Shown here: positions 42,969 through 52,389 of the stretch, piece by piece
Layout: every line of letters begins with the position of its first letter
How positions within the stretch are numbered: the first letter of the stretch is position 1
From: CAZCZU01 sp964503475
Lineage (GTDB): Bacteria; Pseudomonadota; Zetaproteobacteria; Mariprofundales; Mariprofundaceae
Direction of reading: 5' to 3'
Length of the DNA: 64,000 nt
Assembly (NCBI GenBank): GCA_964503475.1
Contig: CAZCZU010000004.1
Coordinates: 1-64,000 of the forward strand
Notes under the pieces: generated by a model
Databases searched by the model: none
What the model was told of the DNA's origin: nothing
What the model saw: only the letters and a program-made list of their open reading frames with translations
Position numbers and translations under genes: made by a program

Positions 42969-44443
42969 TCAAACCAGCCGCACGCCTCCCGCGCCGCCAG
43001 AATCAGTGCCTCGGCCGCCTCAACGCTCAGCCCCTCGATGTCATCGATCTCGTCCACAGCCGCATCGGCCAGCTGCTGCACCGTCAGCATCTCGCGGGCA
43101 GCCAACTGCTCGGCCACTTCACGGGTCATGCCCGACAGGTCAAGCAAGGTCATTGCCACCTCGCCCTCCTCGCCCTCGGCACTCTGGTGCAGGGCCCGGT
43201 CGAGCAGCGTATTACGGGCACGCTTCTGAATCTCCTGGGCCAGTTCCATATCGAGCCCTTCGATCGAGGCGATATCCTCGACGGCGCAGTAGGCCAGGTC
43301 ATCCAGCGACATAAACCCTTCGGTGACCAGCAACGTAGCAAAAGCCTCATCGACATCAAGGCCTTCCTGGAAGACAACCTTGGCAGCCTCCACCTCTTCG
43401 GTGCGCTTCTGCTGCTCTTCGCCGGTGGTCATAATCTCGATATCCCAGCCGGTCAGTTCGGAAGCGAGACGCACATTCTGGCCGCGACGACCGATGGCGA
43501 TGGCCAGGTTATCCTCGTTGACCGCCACCTCGATGGTACCGTTCTCCTCGTCGACCAGGACGCGCTCGATCTCGGCCGGTGCCAGGGCATTGACCACGAA
43601 GGCAGCCGGATCATCGGTCCATTCGATGATATCGATCTTCTCACCATGCAACTCGTTGACCACGGCCTGCACACGCGCACCACGCATACCGACGCAGGAG
43701 CCGACCGGATCGATACCCGGATCGGTCGAGATCACGGCAATCTTGCTGCGCGAGCCCGGATCGCGGGTAATGGCCTGGATCGCCACCAGGTTATCCTGAA
43801 TCTCCGGCACCTCCTGTTCGAACAGCTTCAGCACCATGCCTGCATCCGAACGGGAGAGGAATACCAGCGGACCTTTCGGCTGGTTACGCACTTCGCGCAG
43901 GTAAGCGCGCACACGGTCGCCCTGACGGTAGGATTCGCGCGGCAACAGATCCTCGCGATACATCACCGCCTCGCCACGACCCAGGTCGACATAGACGTTG
44001 CCACGCTCGACACGCTTGACGATACCGGTAATCAGCTCGCCGACACGCGGCTCGTACTCCTCGATGACACGCTCGCGTTCAGCCTCGCGGATCTTCTGGT
44101 TGATCACCTGCTTGGCGGTCTGGGCAGCGATACGGCCCAGTTCAATCGGCGGCAGCGAATCACGGAACTCGGTACCGATCTCGGCATCCGCATCGATCGC
44201 CTTGCCCTGCTCCAGGGTCAGTTCGTTCTCTTCGTCTTCCACCTCTTCCACAACCGTGCGGACATGAAAAAGCGAAATCTCGCCCGACTCACGATCGATA
44301 TGGGCATCGACAACCTTGTTGCCATAGGTGCGGCGGGCAGCCGTGCGAAGGGCCTGTTCCATCGCTTCGACTACAAGTTCGCGCTCCACCGACTTTTCAC
44401 GCGCTACCGCATCGGCCACTTGCAACATCTCAAGGTTCTTCAT
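42965..44443 (-). CDS. nusA: Transcription termination/antitermination factor NusA
   Basis: NusA binds RNA polymerase and controls pausing, termination and antitermination. The 492-residue protein has the N-terminal domain, S1 region (GIVKRVERGNVYVDLGRGEA), KH domains (MRGARVQAVVNELHGEKIDI; IAIGRRGQNVRLASELTGW) and two C-terminal helix-hairpin-helix repeats. It lies in the rimP-nusA-ylxR-infB order. NusA is known to regulate its own operon in Escherichia coli, and a leader terminator is seen at 45000-45024. Confidence 0.97.
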   Translation of the reverse strand: MKNLEMLQVADAVAREKSVERELVVEAMEQALRTAARRTYGNKVVDAHIDRESGEISLFHVRTVVEEVEDEENELTLEQGKAIDADAEIGTEFRDSLPPIELGRIAAQTAKQVINQKIREAERERVIEEYEPRVGELITGIVKRVERGNVYVDLGRGEAVMYREDLLPRESYRQGDRVRAYLREVRNQPKGPLVFLSRSDAGMVLKLFEQEVPEIQDNLVAIQAITRDPGSRSKIAVISTDPGIDPVGSCVGMRGARVQAVVNELHGEKIDIIEWTDDPAAFVVNALAPAEIERVLVDEENGTIEVAVNEDNLAIAIGRRGQNVRLASELTGWDIEIMTTGEEQQKRTEEVEAAKVVFQEGLDVDEAFATLLVTEGFMSLDDLAYCAVEDIASIEGLDMELAQEIQKRARNTLLDRALHQSAEGEEGEVAMTLLDLSGMTREVAEQLAAREMLTVQQLADAAVDEIDDIEGLSVEAAEALILAAREACGWFE

Positions 44444-44477
44444 TTCTCTGGTTCCTCGCTGTCAATCAGTTCAACAG

Positions 44478-44966
44478 TTACTTCTTTTTAGACTTGCGTG
44501 AGATCGCTTGCCAGTTCACCGCACGCGTAACCTTTACGATCCCCGCCCTTTCAAACTCATGTTCCCGGCCTTTGCTGTCGATCATGCGAAAGCCTGACTC
44601 AACCGGACCCCTGTTCTCCCCTTCGATGGCACTGCCATCCTCAAGCTGCACCCGAATCCAGTCACCCTCGTAACGCTCGAAATCCGCTACCGTATCCAGC
44701 GGCCAGTCGAAACCGGGCGAACTGACTTCAAGGCGGTACTTGCCAGGAATCAGATCCTCAACATCAAGCTGCAGCGCCAGGCCGCGGCTCAGACGCTCCA
44801 ACTGGTCGGAATCGATGCCTCCGCGCTTGTCGGCAATCAGCTGCACCTGACGCGAGTCGCGGCCACCGGCCACCATCACCTTCAGGATTTCGATCCGCAG
44901 CTCTTCGGCGATCGGAGCTGCAAGCTCCGCGATTTTCTCTTCCAAACTCATTGCAGAAACCGCCAT
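44478..44966 (-). CDS. rimP: Ribosome maturation factor RimP
   Basis: RimP assists 30S subunit assembly. The 162-residue protein has the typical IEILKVMVAGGRDSRQVQL and LEVSSPGFDWPL segments. Two in-frame ATGs lie 15 nt apart (44966 and 44951); both have weak G-rich ribosome binding sites, and the upstream one gives a short extension. It is the first gene of the translation-factor operon. Confidence 0.93.
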   Translation of the reverse strand: MAVSAMSLEEKIAELAAPIAEELRIEILKVMVAGGRDSRQVQLIADKRGGIDSDQLERLSRGLALQLDVEDLIPGKYRLEVSSPGFDWPLDTVADFERYEGDWIRVQLEDGSAIEGENRGPVESGFRMIDSKGREHEFERAGIVKVTRAVNWQAISRKSKKK

Positions 44967-44999
44967 TGCCCCGCAAACGCTTCACAGGGCCCAAAAAAC

Positions 45000-45024
45000 A
45001 AAAAAAGCGAGCCGCAGCTCACCT
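45000..45024 (-). terminator. Leader terminator/attenuator upstream of rimP-nusA
   Basis: GTGAGC-TGCG-GCTCGC followed by seven T on the minus strand looks like an intrinsic terminator. It lies between a good promoter (45039-45066) and rimP, so it could be an attenuator for the nusA operon. It could also simply end transcription of the peptide-binding gene at 45088. The stem is only 6 bp with one G-U pair. Confidence 0.6.
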
Positions 45025-45038
45025 TTTCAAGTAGGCGA

Positions 45039-45066
45039 ATCATAGAAGGAAAACGCGCAATTGCAA
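45039..45066 (-). promoter_or_regulatory. Sigma-70-like promoter of the rimP-nusA-infB operon
   Basis: On the minus strand TTGCAA (45066-45061) and TATGAT (45044-45039) are separated by 16 nt. They match the -35 and -10 consensus at 4 and 5 of 6 positions. Transcription would start near 45032, just before the leader terminator. Confidence 0.6.
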
Positions 45067-45087
45067 GCACACCGAACACGCGACCGA

Positions 45088-46602
45088 TCAGGGCTTGATT
45101 TCCGCCTGCATCAGGTCGCGCAAGCTGCCATCGGCCCGCAGCTCGAAATCGCGCAGGCGCGGACCGTACGCAGCCACCACCGCCTCATACCAGAGCGGAA
45201 TATAGACCTGATCCTGCTGCATCTGCCGCTCGATCTTCGCATACAGGGCCTTACGACGGGCCATATCTTCATCGCCTGCTGCCGCTTCCAGCCAGCGATC
45301 CACCTGCGGATTGCTGTAGCGCCCCCGGTTGGCTCCCTTCGGCGGCCACATGTCGGAATGCAGAATCCAGCGGTAGATATCGGGATCGACAATCCCCACC
45401 CACTGCAATGAGAAGAGCTGGAAGTCGCCCCGCTTGATGCGGGCGTAGAAGCCGCCCCACTCCAGCGACTCGATCGAAACATCGACGCCAATGCGACGCC
45501 AAGCATCGCAGATCGCGGTCGCCAACTGCAGTCGCTCCGGATTGGTACTGGTGCGATAGGTCAGGTGCAGGCGAATGCCGCTCTTGTCGGGCACCAAGCC
45601 GGCCGCATCAAGCAACCGCCTGGCTTTTTCCGGGTCATAGGGAGTAAGCGGAAGCCTGGCCGTCGCCCAATGGTTGGGCGGCAACACCGTCTCGGCCAGT
45701 TGCGGCGTATCGGCAAGCAACGTCCGCTTCAATTGATTGCGGTCGAGCGCCAACGCCAGGGCCCGGCGCACCCGCACATCTTTCAGCACCGGGTCCTGCA
45801 GGTTGAACCCAAGATAGCTGAACGTGGTGGACGGCCGCTTGCGGACGGTGATGCCTTTTTTGCCTTGCAGGTATGGAAGAAGAAGCCATGGCAGGTCGTT
45901 CTGGATAAAATCGATCTCCCCGCGACTCAGCTTCAGAATGCGTGTCACCGGATCCTTGACGCCGATAAAGAGGATATCCCGCACCCTCCCCTGCTCAGCC
46001 CCGGCAACGCGCTCAATCCGCAAACGGTTCCCCTCCCAGCCAACCACCCGGAACGGACCACAACCGACAATGCTGTGCGCCATCTGCTTTTGATTGGCAA
46101 CCGATGCCGGAAGAATGCCGACACTCAGGCGCGTCAGCAGTGAGGTGTCGATCCTGGCAAGCTCGATACGCACCGTTCCGTCCGCTGCCGCCGTCACCTG
46201 GCGAATGGCGGCAAAGCCGGCTTTCAACGGACTGGCCAGCGCGGGATTCATCACCGCTTTCAGGGTGGCCGCGACATCGGCCGCCGTGACGGGCGTGCCA
46301 TCGTGAAAAGAGATGCCGGAACGCAGATGGAAAATCCAGGTCAGTGGATCGGGATGAGACCAGGATGAAGCCAGATCGGGCTGCGGCCGGAACTGCGCAT
46401 CCAGACGCACCAGCCCCCGGTGCACGAACTCCTGCACCCGATGCGAAGCGGCATCGGTGGCGAAACGGGGATCGAGCGTAATCGGCAGTTGCGCCAGCCC
46501 CACGCGCAGCTCACCGGCCGGCACCGGCTGCTGCTGGCACCCCCCGGCAAGCAGGGCCGACAACAGCATCCATGGCAATGAAAAACGTTTCAGCGCGCCC
46601 AC
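45088..46602 (-). CDS. Lipoprotein substrate-binding protein of a peptide/oligopeptide ABC transporter
   Basis: The 504-residue protein belongs to the SBP_bac_5 (OppA/DppA) family. It has a lipoprotein signal (LLSALLAGGC), LRVGLAQLPITLDPRF, the family segment FHLRSGISFHDGTPVTAADV and a C-terminal domain with NRGRYSNPQVDRWL. It would capture peptides (or nickel-like ligands) in the periplasm. No permease or ATPase gene is adjacent. The start chosen is GTG 46602, inside the rlmD end, because it leaves a sensible signal peptide; other upstream starts are possible. Confidence 0.87.
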   Translation of the reverse strand: MGALKRFSLPWMLLSALLAGGCQQQPVPAGELRVGLAQLPITLDPRFATDAASHRVQEFVHRGLVRLDAQFRPQPDLASSWSHPDPLTWIFHLRSGISFHDGTPVTAADVAATLKAVMNPALASPLKAGFAAIRQVTAAADGTVRIELARIDTSLLTRLSVGILPASVANQKQMAHSIVGCGPFRVVGWEGNRLRIERVAGAEQGRVRDILFIGVKDPVTRILKLSRGEIDFIQNDLPWLLLPYLQGKKGITVRKRPSTTFSYLGFNLQDPVLKDVRVRRALALALDRNQLKRTLLADTPQLAETVLPPNHWATARLPLTPYDPEKARRLLDAAGLVPDKSGIRLHLTYRTSTNPERLQLATAICDAWRRIGVDVSIESLEWGGFYARIKRGDFQLFSLQWVGIVDPDIYRWILHSDMWPPKGANRGRYSNPQVDRWLEAAAGDEDMARRKALYAKIERQMQQDQVYIPLWYEAVVAAYGPRLRDFELRADGSLRDLMQAEIKP

Positions 46603-47855
46603 AGGCTCAGACTCTCGACATGGCCGGACCACGGGAAAAGATCAAGCGGGCGCAGCGCCTGCAACCGGTAACCCTGCTCCTGCATGATGGCGGCATCGCG
46701 GCCACCGGAGGCGACATCGCAGTGAACCATGATCACCCGTGTCGGCAGCAGCCGGTGCATCAGGCCGCAAACCCGTTTCGCCCCTTTGCGCGGCGGATCG
46801 ACAATCATCAGGTCCGCACCGGTATAGGCCGCGGCATCGAAACGGCCGAACAGATCCTCCTGATGGTAGCGGGCATCCAGCTGCAGGCGTTTGGCATTGG
46901 CATTGGCGGCCCGCACGCTGGCATCGACCACCTCGGCCCCGACTACTGATGCGCCGGCGGCCGCCAGCGGCAACGACAGATTGCCCACGCCGCTGAACAG
47001 GTCAACCACCCGCCGGGCACCTGCCCCCCACGCCAGCAACTGGCGAATCAGCTCGCGGTTACCGGCCTCCTGCCCCTGAATGAAATCATCCGGGCCGATC
47101 TGCAATCCGATCTCCCCATTGACCGTAGGCAGCCGGTCATGCAGCTGCAGCACAGGGCGCGTGAGCGGGCGCGTAATGCCATTGCAGCGCCACCACCACT
47201 GCAGCGGAAGTGTTCCCGCATCAATCTGTGGCAGCGGTGGCTGCGAAGCCCCGTCCGGCAATTCAAGTATGGCATGAATACCATCGTGCAACTGAATAGC
47301 CTGCAACGATTCCAGCCCCATATAGCCATCGGAGCGGAGCAAGCTTCCCATCCCGTGCCGCAGCGCCTCCAGCTCGGGGGTAATCACCATGCAATGCGCA
47401 GTTTCAACGACAGCGTGCGAGGCCCTTTCCTTAAAGCCGAGAAGCATGCGGCCGTCGCCCGCATCCGCCACATGCCAGCGTAGTCGTCGGCGCGGCGCAT
47501 CAGCCTTTCCGGCAGGTAGCGGCAGCCAATGGCTTGTCTCCTCGATCACGGATCGAAAGGCATACTGCACCCAGGCGGACTTGATTTCGGCATGCAGGAG
47601 AGGGTCGACAAACTGCAGACTGCAACCGCCACAGCTGCCGGCAACCGGACAGGGCGCCTCGATTCGGCCCGGCCCCGGCCGCTTCACATCGATCACATGC
47701 CCGCGACGCATACCACGACGGCGATCATCGACACGCATGGAAACAACATCGCCGGGGGCGACATTGCCCAGCAGGCAGGCCCCATGCGCATCGTGTATCA
47801 GCCCTTCGCCGCCGGGCAACAATGCCTCAACGGTTACGGAAGCGGTATCGCTCAA
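46590..47855 (-). CDS. 23S rRNA (uracil-C5) methyltransferase, RlmD/TrmA family
   Basis: The 421-residue protein has an N-terminal TRAM domain (VEALLPGGEGLIHDAHGAC), iron-sulfur Cys in CPVAGSCGGCSLQ and a SAM-binding VVDLFSGVGNLSLPLAAAGA. The motif MIVDPPRKGAKR and a conserved Cys (MVHCDVASGGRD) mark the catalytic region. It methylates uridine C5 in 23S rRNA, most likely U1939 (RlmD) or U747. The next gene overlaps it by 4 nt. Confidence 0.9.
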   Translation of the reverse strand: MSDTASVTVEALLPGGEGLIHDAHGACLLGNVAPGDVVSMRVDDRRRGMRRGHVIDVKRPGPGRIEAPCPVAGSCGGCSLQFVDPLLHAEIKSAWVQYAFRSVIEETSHWLPLPAGKADAPRRRLRWHVADAGDGRMLLGFKERASHAVVETAHCMVITPELEALRHGMGSLLRSDGYMGLESLQAIQLHDGIHAILELPDGASQPPLPQIDAGTLPLQWWWRCNGITRPLTRPVLQLHDRLPTVNGEIGLQIGPDDFIQGQEAGNRELIRQLLAWGAGARRVVDLFSGVGNLSLPLAAAGASVVGAEVVDASVRAANANAKRLQLDARYHQEDLFGRFDAAAYTGADLMIVDPPRKGAKRVCGLMHRLLPTRVIMVHCDVASGGRDAAIMQEQGYRLQALRPLDLFPWSGHVESLSLWAR

Positions 47856-49843
47856 GGCAGCAGGTCGATCGGGCCGATGGTAATGGGTTCAGGGGTCTTG
47901 AAGCGCAAGCGCACGCCCTTCACATGGTTCAGGGCTGAAACCGGCCTGGTAATCGTCACCGGAATATCGACATCGTCGTCCTTGCGCACAAACACATCGG
48001 TCCAGTGGCCCTTGTCATCCTGAACTTCCAGGCTGATTTCGCCACCGGAGAAGCTGCGGCGCCCGACACTCGCCTTGTGAATAATGATCTTGCTCAGATT
48101 GACCGGCTTGTCGAGATAGAGCCGGATCCACCCCTTCTTGAAGGTGCGGATGCGCTCCTTGAACGGATAATCCCGCAGCTCGTCAAACCAGAGGCGTGAA
48201 CCGCCACGGAATGCATGCCGGTCATTGGGACCGGCCCGGCTGAAATCACTGCGCACCACTTTGTGATCGACGCTATAGGTCACCGACTTAACGGATGGTG
48301 TCGGCCTGGGCCTGGGCCTTGGCTTTGGTTTGGGCTGTGGCTTGGCAACCACTTTAGGCTTCGCAACGGGCTTCGGCTCCGCCTTCGGCTCGGGCTTGGC
48401 CACCGGGGCAGGCTCCGCCTTCGGCTCNNNNNNNNNNNNNNNNNNNNNNNNNNNNNNNNNNNNNNNNNNNNNNNNNNNNNNNNNNNNNNNNNNNNNNNNN
48501 NNNNNNNNNNNNNNNNNNNNNNNNNNNGGCTCCGCCTTCGGCTCGGGCTTGGCCACCGGGGCAGGCTCCGCCTTCGGCTCAACCTTTGGCTGCTCGGCTG
48601 CCGGCGATTCACTGGCCGCCGGCGTCAGTTCCGGTGCGCTTGCGGGGCGCTCGGCCAGCTGAATCACACCCACCAGAATCCAGCCCAGCAACGCGACAAA
48701 CAATAAAAGGCCGGCCCAGGTCAGGGCTCCCTTGGTCCGCTGCGACATCTCATGCTGCCAGCGCTCGGCAATATGTTCGCTTCCCGGCACACGCGACAAC
48801 GTATTTCCGACACCACGCGTCGCCCAGGCCGTCACTGGCGCAAACCATGCCGTCGATTTTCGCCACACCGTAGTCAGCATGCCGGACGTACTACGCCATG
48901 CGGCTGTCACCAGCCCTTTGGCAATCTCAATGTTACTGTGCGAATGCACCTCCGGCATCGGGCGGGGACGAGGGGCCTGGCGCGGCACCTTCGATCCGGT
49001 CTGGGCCGACTCACCGATCGCATCCAGACTTGTCTTCACCTCGCCACAGGTCGCAGGACGTTCCGCAGGGCTCTTGGAGAGCAGACGCATAATCAGGTCC
49101 GACATCTCCTGCGGCAAAGCCGGCATCAGCTGGACCGGCGGCACCGGATCCTCACGCACCTGCTTCTCCATGATCTCGAATTCGCCGCCACCCTTGGCTG
49201 AGGCATCAAATGGCAATTTTCCGGTCACCATCTGGTAAAGCAGGATGCCGAAGGCGTAAAGATCGGTACGGGCATCGACCGGCTGATTCAGGATCTGTTC
49301 CGGCGCCATATAACGGAAGGAGCCGACCGTGGCGCCGCTCTGGGTCAGGTCGTCATCGCCGGTCTTCGGTTTGGCGAGGCCGAAATCCATCAGCTTGATG
49401 GCTCCATCCTCGGAAAGCAGCACGTTGGCCGGCTTCAGATCGCGATGCACCATGCCGAGCTGATGCGATGCACCCAGACCGCTCAGCACTGCCTTGGCGA
49501 TATCGATCACCTCCTGCAACGTCATGCCCGAATGCGTTTTGAGGTACTCTTTCAGATTACGGCCATGCACCATCTCCATGACCAGGGCCATGTGACCGTT
49601 ATCTTCAAACAGGGAGAGAAGCGTCACCACATTGGGGTGCATCAGCTGCGCATGCATGCGCGCCTCGCGGCGGAAGCGCTCCTTCAGATTCTCATTCTGC
49701 AGCAGATGGGGATGCAGCACCTTGATCGCCACCTCGCGATGCAGCTGCTCGTCCACGGCCCGATAGACCACGCCCATACCGCCCTCGCCAAGCTTGGCAT
49801 CGAGGCGATAAGGCCCGAGGTATTTCTTTTCGTCTGCCGTCAC
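47852..49843 (-). CDS. Membrane Ser/Thr protein kinase with repeat linker and beta-sandwich-like C-terminal domain (gapped)
   Basis: The protein opens with a PknB-type kinase (about 10-275): LGEGGMGVVYRAV, VAIKVL, MVHRDLKPANVLL, LMDFGLAKP. A membrane helix follows near residue 385 (WAGLLLFVALLGWILVGVI). Next is a Pro/Glu/Lys/Ala repeat linker (EPKAEPAPVAKP units) broken by a 100-N gap at 48428-48527. The last ~150 residues resemble a discoidin/galactose-binding-like beta domain (FKKGWIRLYLDKPVNLSKII). The extracytoplasmic domain may sense a cell-wall or polysaccharide ligand. Its end overlaps rlmD by 4 nt. Length of the linker is unknown. Confidence 0.87.
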   Translation of the reverse strand: MTADEKKYLGPYRLDAKLGEGGMGVVYRAVDEQLHREVAIKVLHPHLLQNENLKERFRREARMHAQLMHPNVVTLLSLFEDNGHMALVMEMVHGRNLKEYLKTHSGMTLQEVIDIAKAVLSGLGASHQLGMVHRDLKPANVLLSEDGAIKLMDFGLAKPKTGDDDLTQSGATVGSFRYMAPEQILNQPVDARTDLYAFGILLYQMVTGKLPFDASAKGGGEFEIMEKQVREDPVPPVQLMPALPQEMSDLIMRLLSKSPAERPATCGEVKTSLDAIGESAQTGSKVPRQAPRPRPMPEVHSHSNIEIAKGLVTAAWRSTSGMLTTVWRKSTAWFAPVTAWATRGVGNTLSRVPGSEHIAERWQHEMSQRTKGALTWAGLLLFVALLGWILVGVIQLAERPASAPELTPAASESPAAEQPKVEPKAEPAPVAKPEPKAEXXXXXXXXXXXXXXXXXXXXXXXXXXXXXXXXXXEPKAEPAPVAKPEPKAEPKPVAKPKVVAKPQPKPKPRPRPRPTPSVKSVTYSVDHKVVRSDFSRAGPNDRHAFRGGSRLWFDELRDYPFKERIRTFKKGWIRLYLDKPVNLSKIIIHKASVGRRSFSGGEISLEVQDDKGHWTDVFVRKDDDVDIPVTITRPVSALNHVKGVRLRFKTPEPITIGPIDLLP
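48428..48527. other. Assembly gap (100 N) in a kinase linker repeat
   Basis: A run of exactly 100 N. More than 50 bases before and after it are identical (starting GGCTCCGCCTTCGGCTCG), encoding the EPKAEPAPVAKP repeat. As in the infB gap, the placeholder hides a tandem repeat of unknown length. Confidence 0.95.
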
Positions 49844-49947
49844 GGGCTTTACCCTAGCAGGAATGGAAAAGCGGGAACAATGACAAGCCGTCCTCGCTCA
49901 TCCTGCCCGCAGAGATCACTACCATATTTGCCAACATCCCTGTCCCC

Positions 49948-51096
49948 TTATGTTCCCAGCGTCGCCAGGCGATCGAATGGCGCCAGGTAAGCCGGTGTCT
50001 CTGCATTCGCACTGCGGGCACACGCCAGCAGCTTGAACGATTCACCCATGCCGCTCGGCAGCATCATGCGCTTGGCATGGGCCAGCTGCCCGACCGATGC
50101 CGCATCGCCCTGCATGGCCAGCTGCTGTACCGCCGCCTGCACCATCGGGCTCTGAGCCAGCCAGGCGCCCTGCGTCAGGTAGGCACACGACTGCAATCCC
50201 GCCGCCGCCGCACTGCGTGCCAGGGCGGTGAAATCGACATGGGCCGTAATATCGCAGCTGCCCGGCACCACCTCGAGCACGTCGTTGATGCCCTTGTGGC
50301 CGGCATGGCCCATCAGGGTCCCCTCATCGCGCTGGGGGCGATAGTACTCCCGCTGGGTATAACCGTAATCGACACAAAAGAGATAGCCGTTCTCCATCAT
50401 GGAGGCAATATCGCACTGCCAGCCGAAAAGGCGGTGATTGAACTCACTGGAATAGCCTTCCGGCCAGGCGGCAACGATATCGGCATCGATGACCGGAGGC
50501 TCGTGCATCGGCTTTTCATCCGTCAACCAGACAAAACGGGAATCGACCCGGCCGACCCCCCGCTCGTAAAACCGCCCCTGCTGCCAGCTGAAGCAGCGCA
50601 CCGGAAAGGCATCCGGCAGTTCATTGCAGATCATCAGGCAGTTGGCGCGTTCTCCCGCCTCGGCCAGGGTTGCGTACTGCTCAACCTCGATCCCCGCCTC
50701 GACATAATGCTGGCTCTGGCGCTGGCGCATATGGCTACTCGCCTCCACCGCCACGATCTGCGGCGGCACGCACCCCTTCTCGCGCAGGCTTGCCACCACA
50801 GCCGTCAAGACCCGGCCGCTGCCCCCGCCCTGCTCCAGCAGACACCAGTCGGAAGGTCGGCCCAGTTGCTGCCAGCCCCAGTCGACAAGATCGGCAAAGG
50901 CAAAGGCCAGCCATGGCCCCAGATCGGCACCGGTGACAAAATCGCCCGTCTCGCCGAAGACATGTGCGGACTCGTAATAGCCAAGCTCCGGCTCATAGAG
51001 AGCCGCCTGCATAAACTGTTCAAATGAAAGGAATCCATTGGCTTTCCGGATGCGTTCGGCGATCACATCGGACAATGCGCTGCTGTTGACGCTCAT
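49948..51096 (-). CDS. MidA/NDUFAF7-family SAM methyltransferase
   Basis: The 382-residue protein matches the DUF185/MidA family of class I methyltransferases: SFEQFMQAALYEPELGYYES near the start, LEQGGGSGRVLTAVV (SAM-binding), and ICNELPDAFPVRCF. In mitochondria the homologue NDUFAF7 methylates an arginine of complex I, but bacterial function is not settled. The ATG at 51096 directly follows a G-rich run that can act as a ribosome binding site. It is divergent from trxA. Confidence 0.9.
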   Translation of the reverse strand: MSVNSSALSDVIAERIRKANGFLSFEQFMQAALYEPELGYYESAHVFGETGDFVTGADLGPWLAFAFADLVDWGWQQLGRPSDWCLLEQGGGSGRVLTAVVASLREKGCVPPQIVAVEASSHMRQRQSQHYVEAGIEVEQYATLAEAGERANCLMICNELPDAFPVRCFSWQQGRFYERGVGRVDSRFVWLTDEKPMHEPPVIDADIVAAWPEGYSSEFNHRLFGWQCDIASMMENGYLFCVDYGYTQREYYRPQRDEGTLMGHAGHKGINDVLEVVPGSCDITAHVDFTALARSAAAAGLQSCAYLTQGAWLAQSPMVQAAVQQLAMQGDAASVGQLAHAKRMMLPSGMGESFKLLACARSANAETPAYLAPFDRLATLGT

Positions 51097-51150
51097 CTCC
51101 CCCCCGACTAACGTAGCGCTCCATCCTATTAATCGTCTTGAGGAATACAA

Positions 51151-51480
51151 ATGTCAGAGAAGATTATCAACGTCAGTGACGAGAGCTTTGAAAACGATGT
51201 ACTGAAGGCCACGGGCCCGGTGCTGGTCGACTTCTGGGCTCCGTGGTGCGGCCCATGCAAGCAGATTGCCCCGATCCTCGATGAAGTCTCCGAGGAGATG
51301 GACGGCCAGCTGACCATTGCCAAGATCAACATCGACGACAACCCGAACACTCCGGGCAAGTATGGTGTTCGCGGCATTCCGACGCTGATGCTCTTTGCCG
51401 GCGGCAACGTCCAGGGCACCAAGGTGGGCGCGGTCAACAAGAGCAAGCTGAGCGATTTCATCAAGGAACACCTCGACTGA
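51151..51480 (+). CDS. trxA: Thioredoxin 1
   Basis: The 109-residue thioredoxin has the redox site FWAPWCGPCKQI and the cis-Pro segment GIPTLMLFAGG. It reduces protein disulfides and ribonucleotide reductase in the cytoplasm. ATG at 51151 follows GAGGA. A strong terminator is 18 nt after the stop. The gene is monocistronic. Confidence 0.97.
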   Translation: MSEKIINVSDESFENDVLKATGPVLVDFWAPWCGPCKQIAPILDEVSEEMDGQLTIAKINIDDNPNTPGKYGVRGIPTLMLFAGGNVQGTKVGAVNKSKLSDFIKEHLD

Positions 51481-51498
51481 TTTCTCAAAACGTTCGCT

Positions 51499-51528
51499 AA
51501 AAAGGCAGGGGTAACCCTGCCTTTTTTC
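51499..51528. terminator. Bidirectional intrinsic terminator after trxA
   Basis: AAAAAGGCAGGG and CCCTGCCTTTTTT form a strong stem with A and T runs on both sides, so it can end transcription from either direction. Confidence 0.95.
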
Positions 51529-51633
51529 GTATCAGCGGGACGGGAAACGGCGGGTGTGTCCCGGCAGTGCAGGTGTTAGCCTGTGCCCCCTTACCCAACC
51601 CGCAACAGACAACACAACACGGAGCAGTTATCG

Positions 51634-52389
51634 ATGGCAGGTCACAACAAATGGTCGAGCATCAAGCACAAGAAGGCGGCACAGGATGCCAAGCGCGGCA
51701 AGATCTTCACGCGCTACATCCGTGAAATCACCGTTGCCGCCCGCATGGGCGGCGATGATCCGGATGCCAATCCGCGCCTGCGTGCCGCCATTACAGCCGC
51801 CAAGGGTGTGAACATGCCCAAGGACAACATCGACCGGGCCATCCAGCGCGGTGCCGGCGGTGGCGACGGCGCCAACATCGAGGAGGTGCGCTACGAGGGC
51901 TACGGCCAGGGCGGTGTCGCCATTCTGGTCGACTGCATGACCGACAACCGTAACCGCAGTGTCTCCGATGTACGCTCCGCCTTCACCAAGGGGGGCGGAA
52001 ACATGGGTGAGTCCGGCTGTGTGGCCTGGATGTTCCAGCAAAAAGGCATGTTCGTATTTGACCATGACCAGACCGACGAAGAGGCCCTGATGGAGGCGGC
52101 CATGGAGGCCGGTGCCGAAGACATCAACGACAAGGCCGACGAAGGCTGCTTCGAAATCACCACGGAACCGGGCGACTTTGTCGCCGTGCAGGAGGCATTC
52201 GAGGCGGCAAACCTCAACCCGCAGGTTGCCGAGGTCACCTGGATTCCGGAAAACACCATTGCCGTCGAGGGGGAAACCGCCGAAAAGCTGCTCGCCCTGA
52301 TCGAGCGACTGGAAGATCTCGATGACGTCCAGAACGTCTATGCAAACTTCGACATCTCGGATGAGGAGATGGAACGGATCAACGGCTGA
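51634..52389 (+). CDS. yebC: YebC/PmpR-family (TACO1-like) protein
   Basis: The 251-residue protein starts MAGHNKWSSIKHKKAAQDAK and matches the YebC/TACO1 family, which act as translation-related or transcriptional regulators. The start chosen at 51634 is preceded by GGAG. It lies before ruvC with a 1-nt overlap (TGATG), as in many proteobacteria. Confidence 0.97.
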   Translation: MAGHNKWSSIKHKKAAQDAKRGKIFTRYIREITVAARMGGDDPDANPRLRAAITAAKGVNMPKDNIDRAIQRGAGGGDGANIEEVRYEGYGQGGVAILVDCMTDNRNRSVSDVRSAFTKGGGNMGESGCVAWMFQQKGMFVFDHDQTDEEALMEAAMEAGAEDINDKADEGCFEITTEPGDFVAVQEAFEAANLNPQVAEVTWIPENTIAVEGETAEKLLALIERLEDLDDVQNVYANFDISDEEMERING

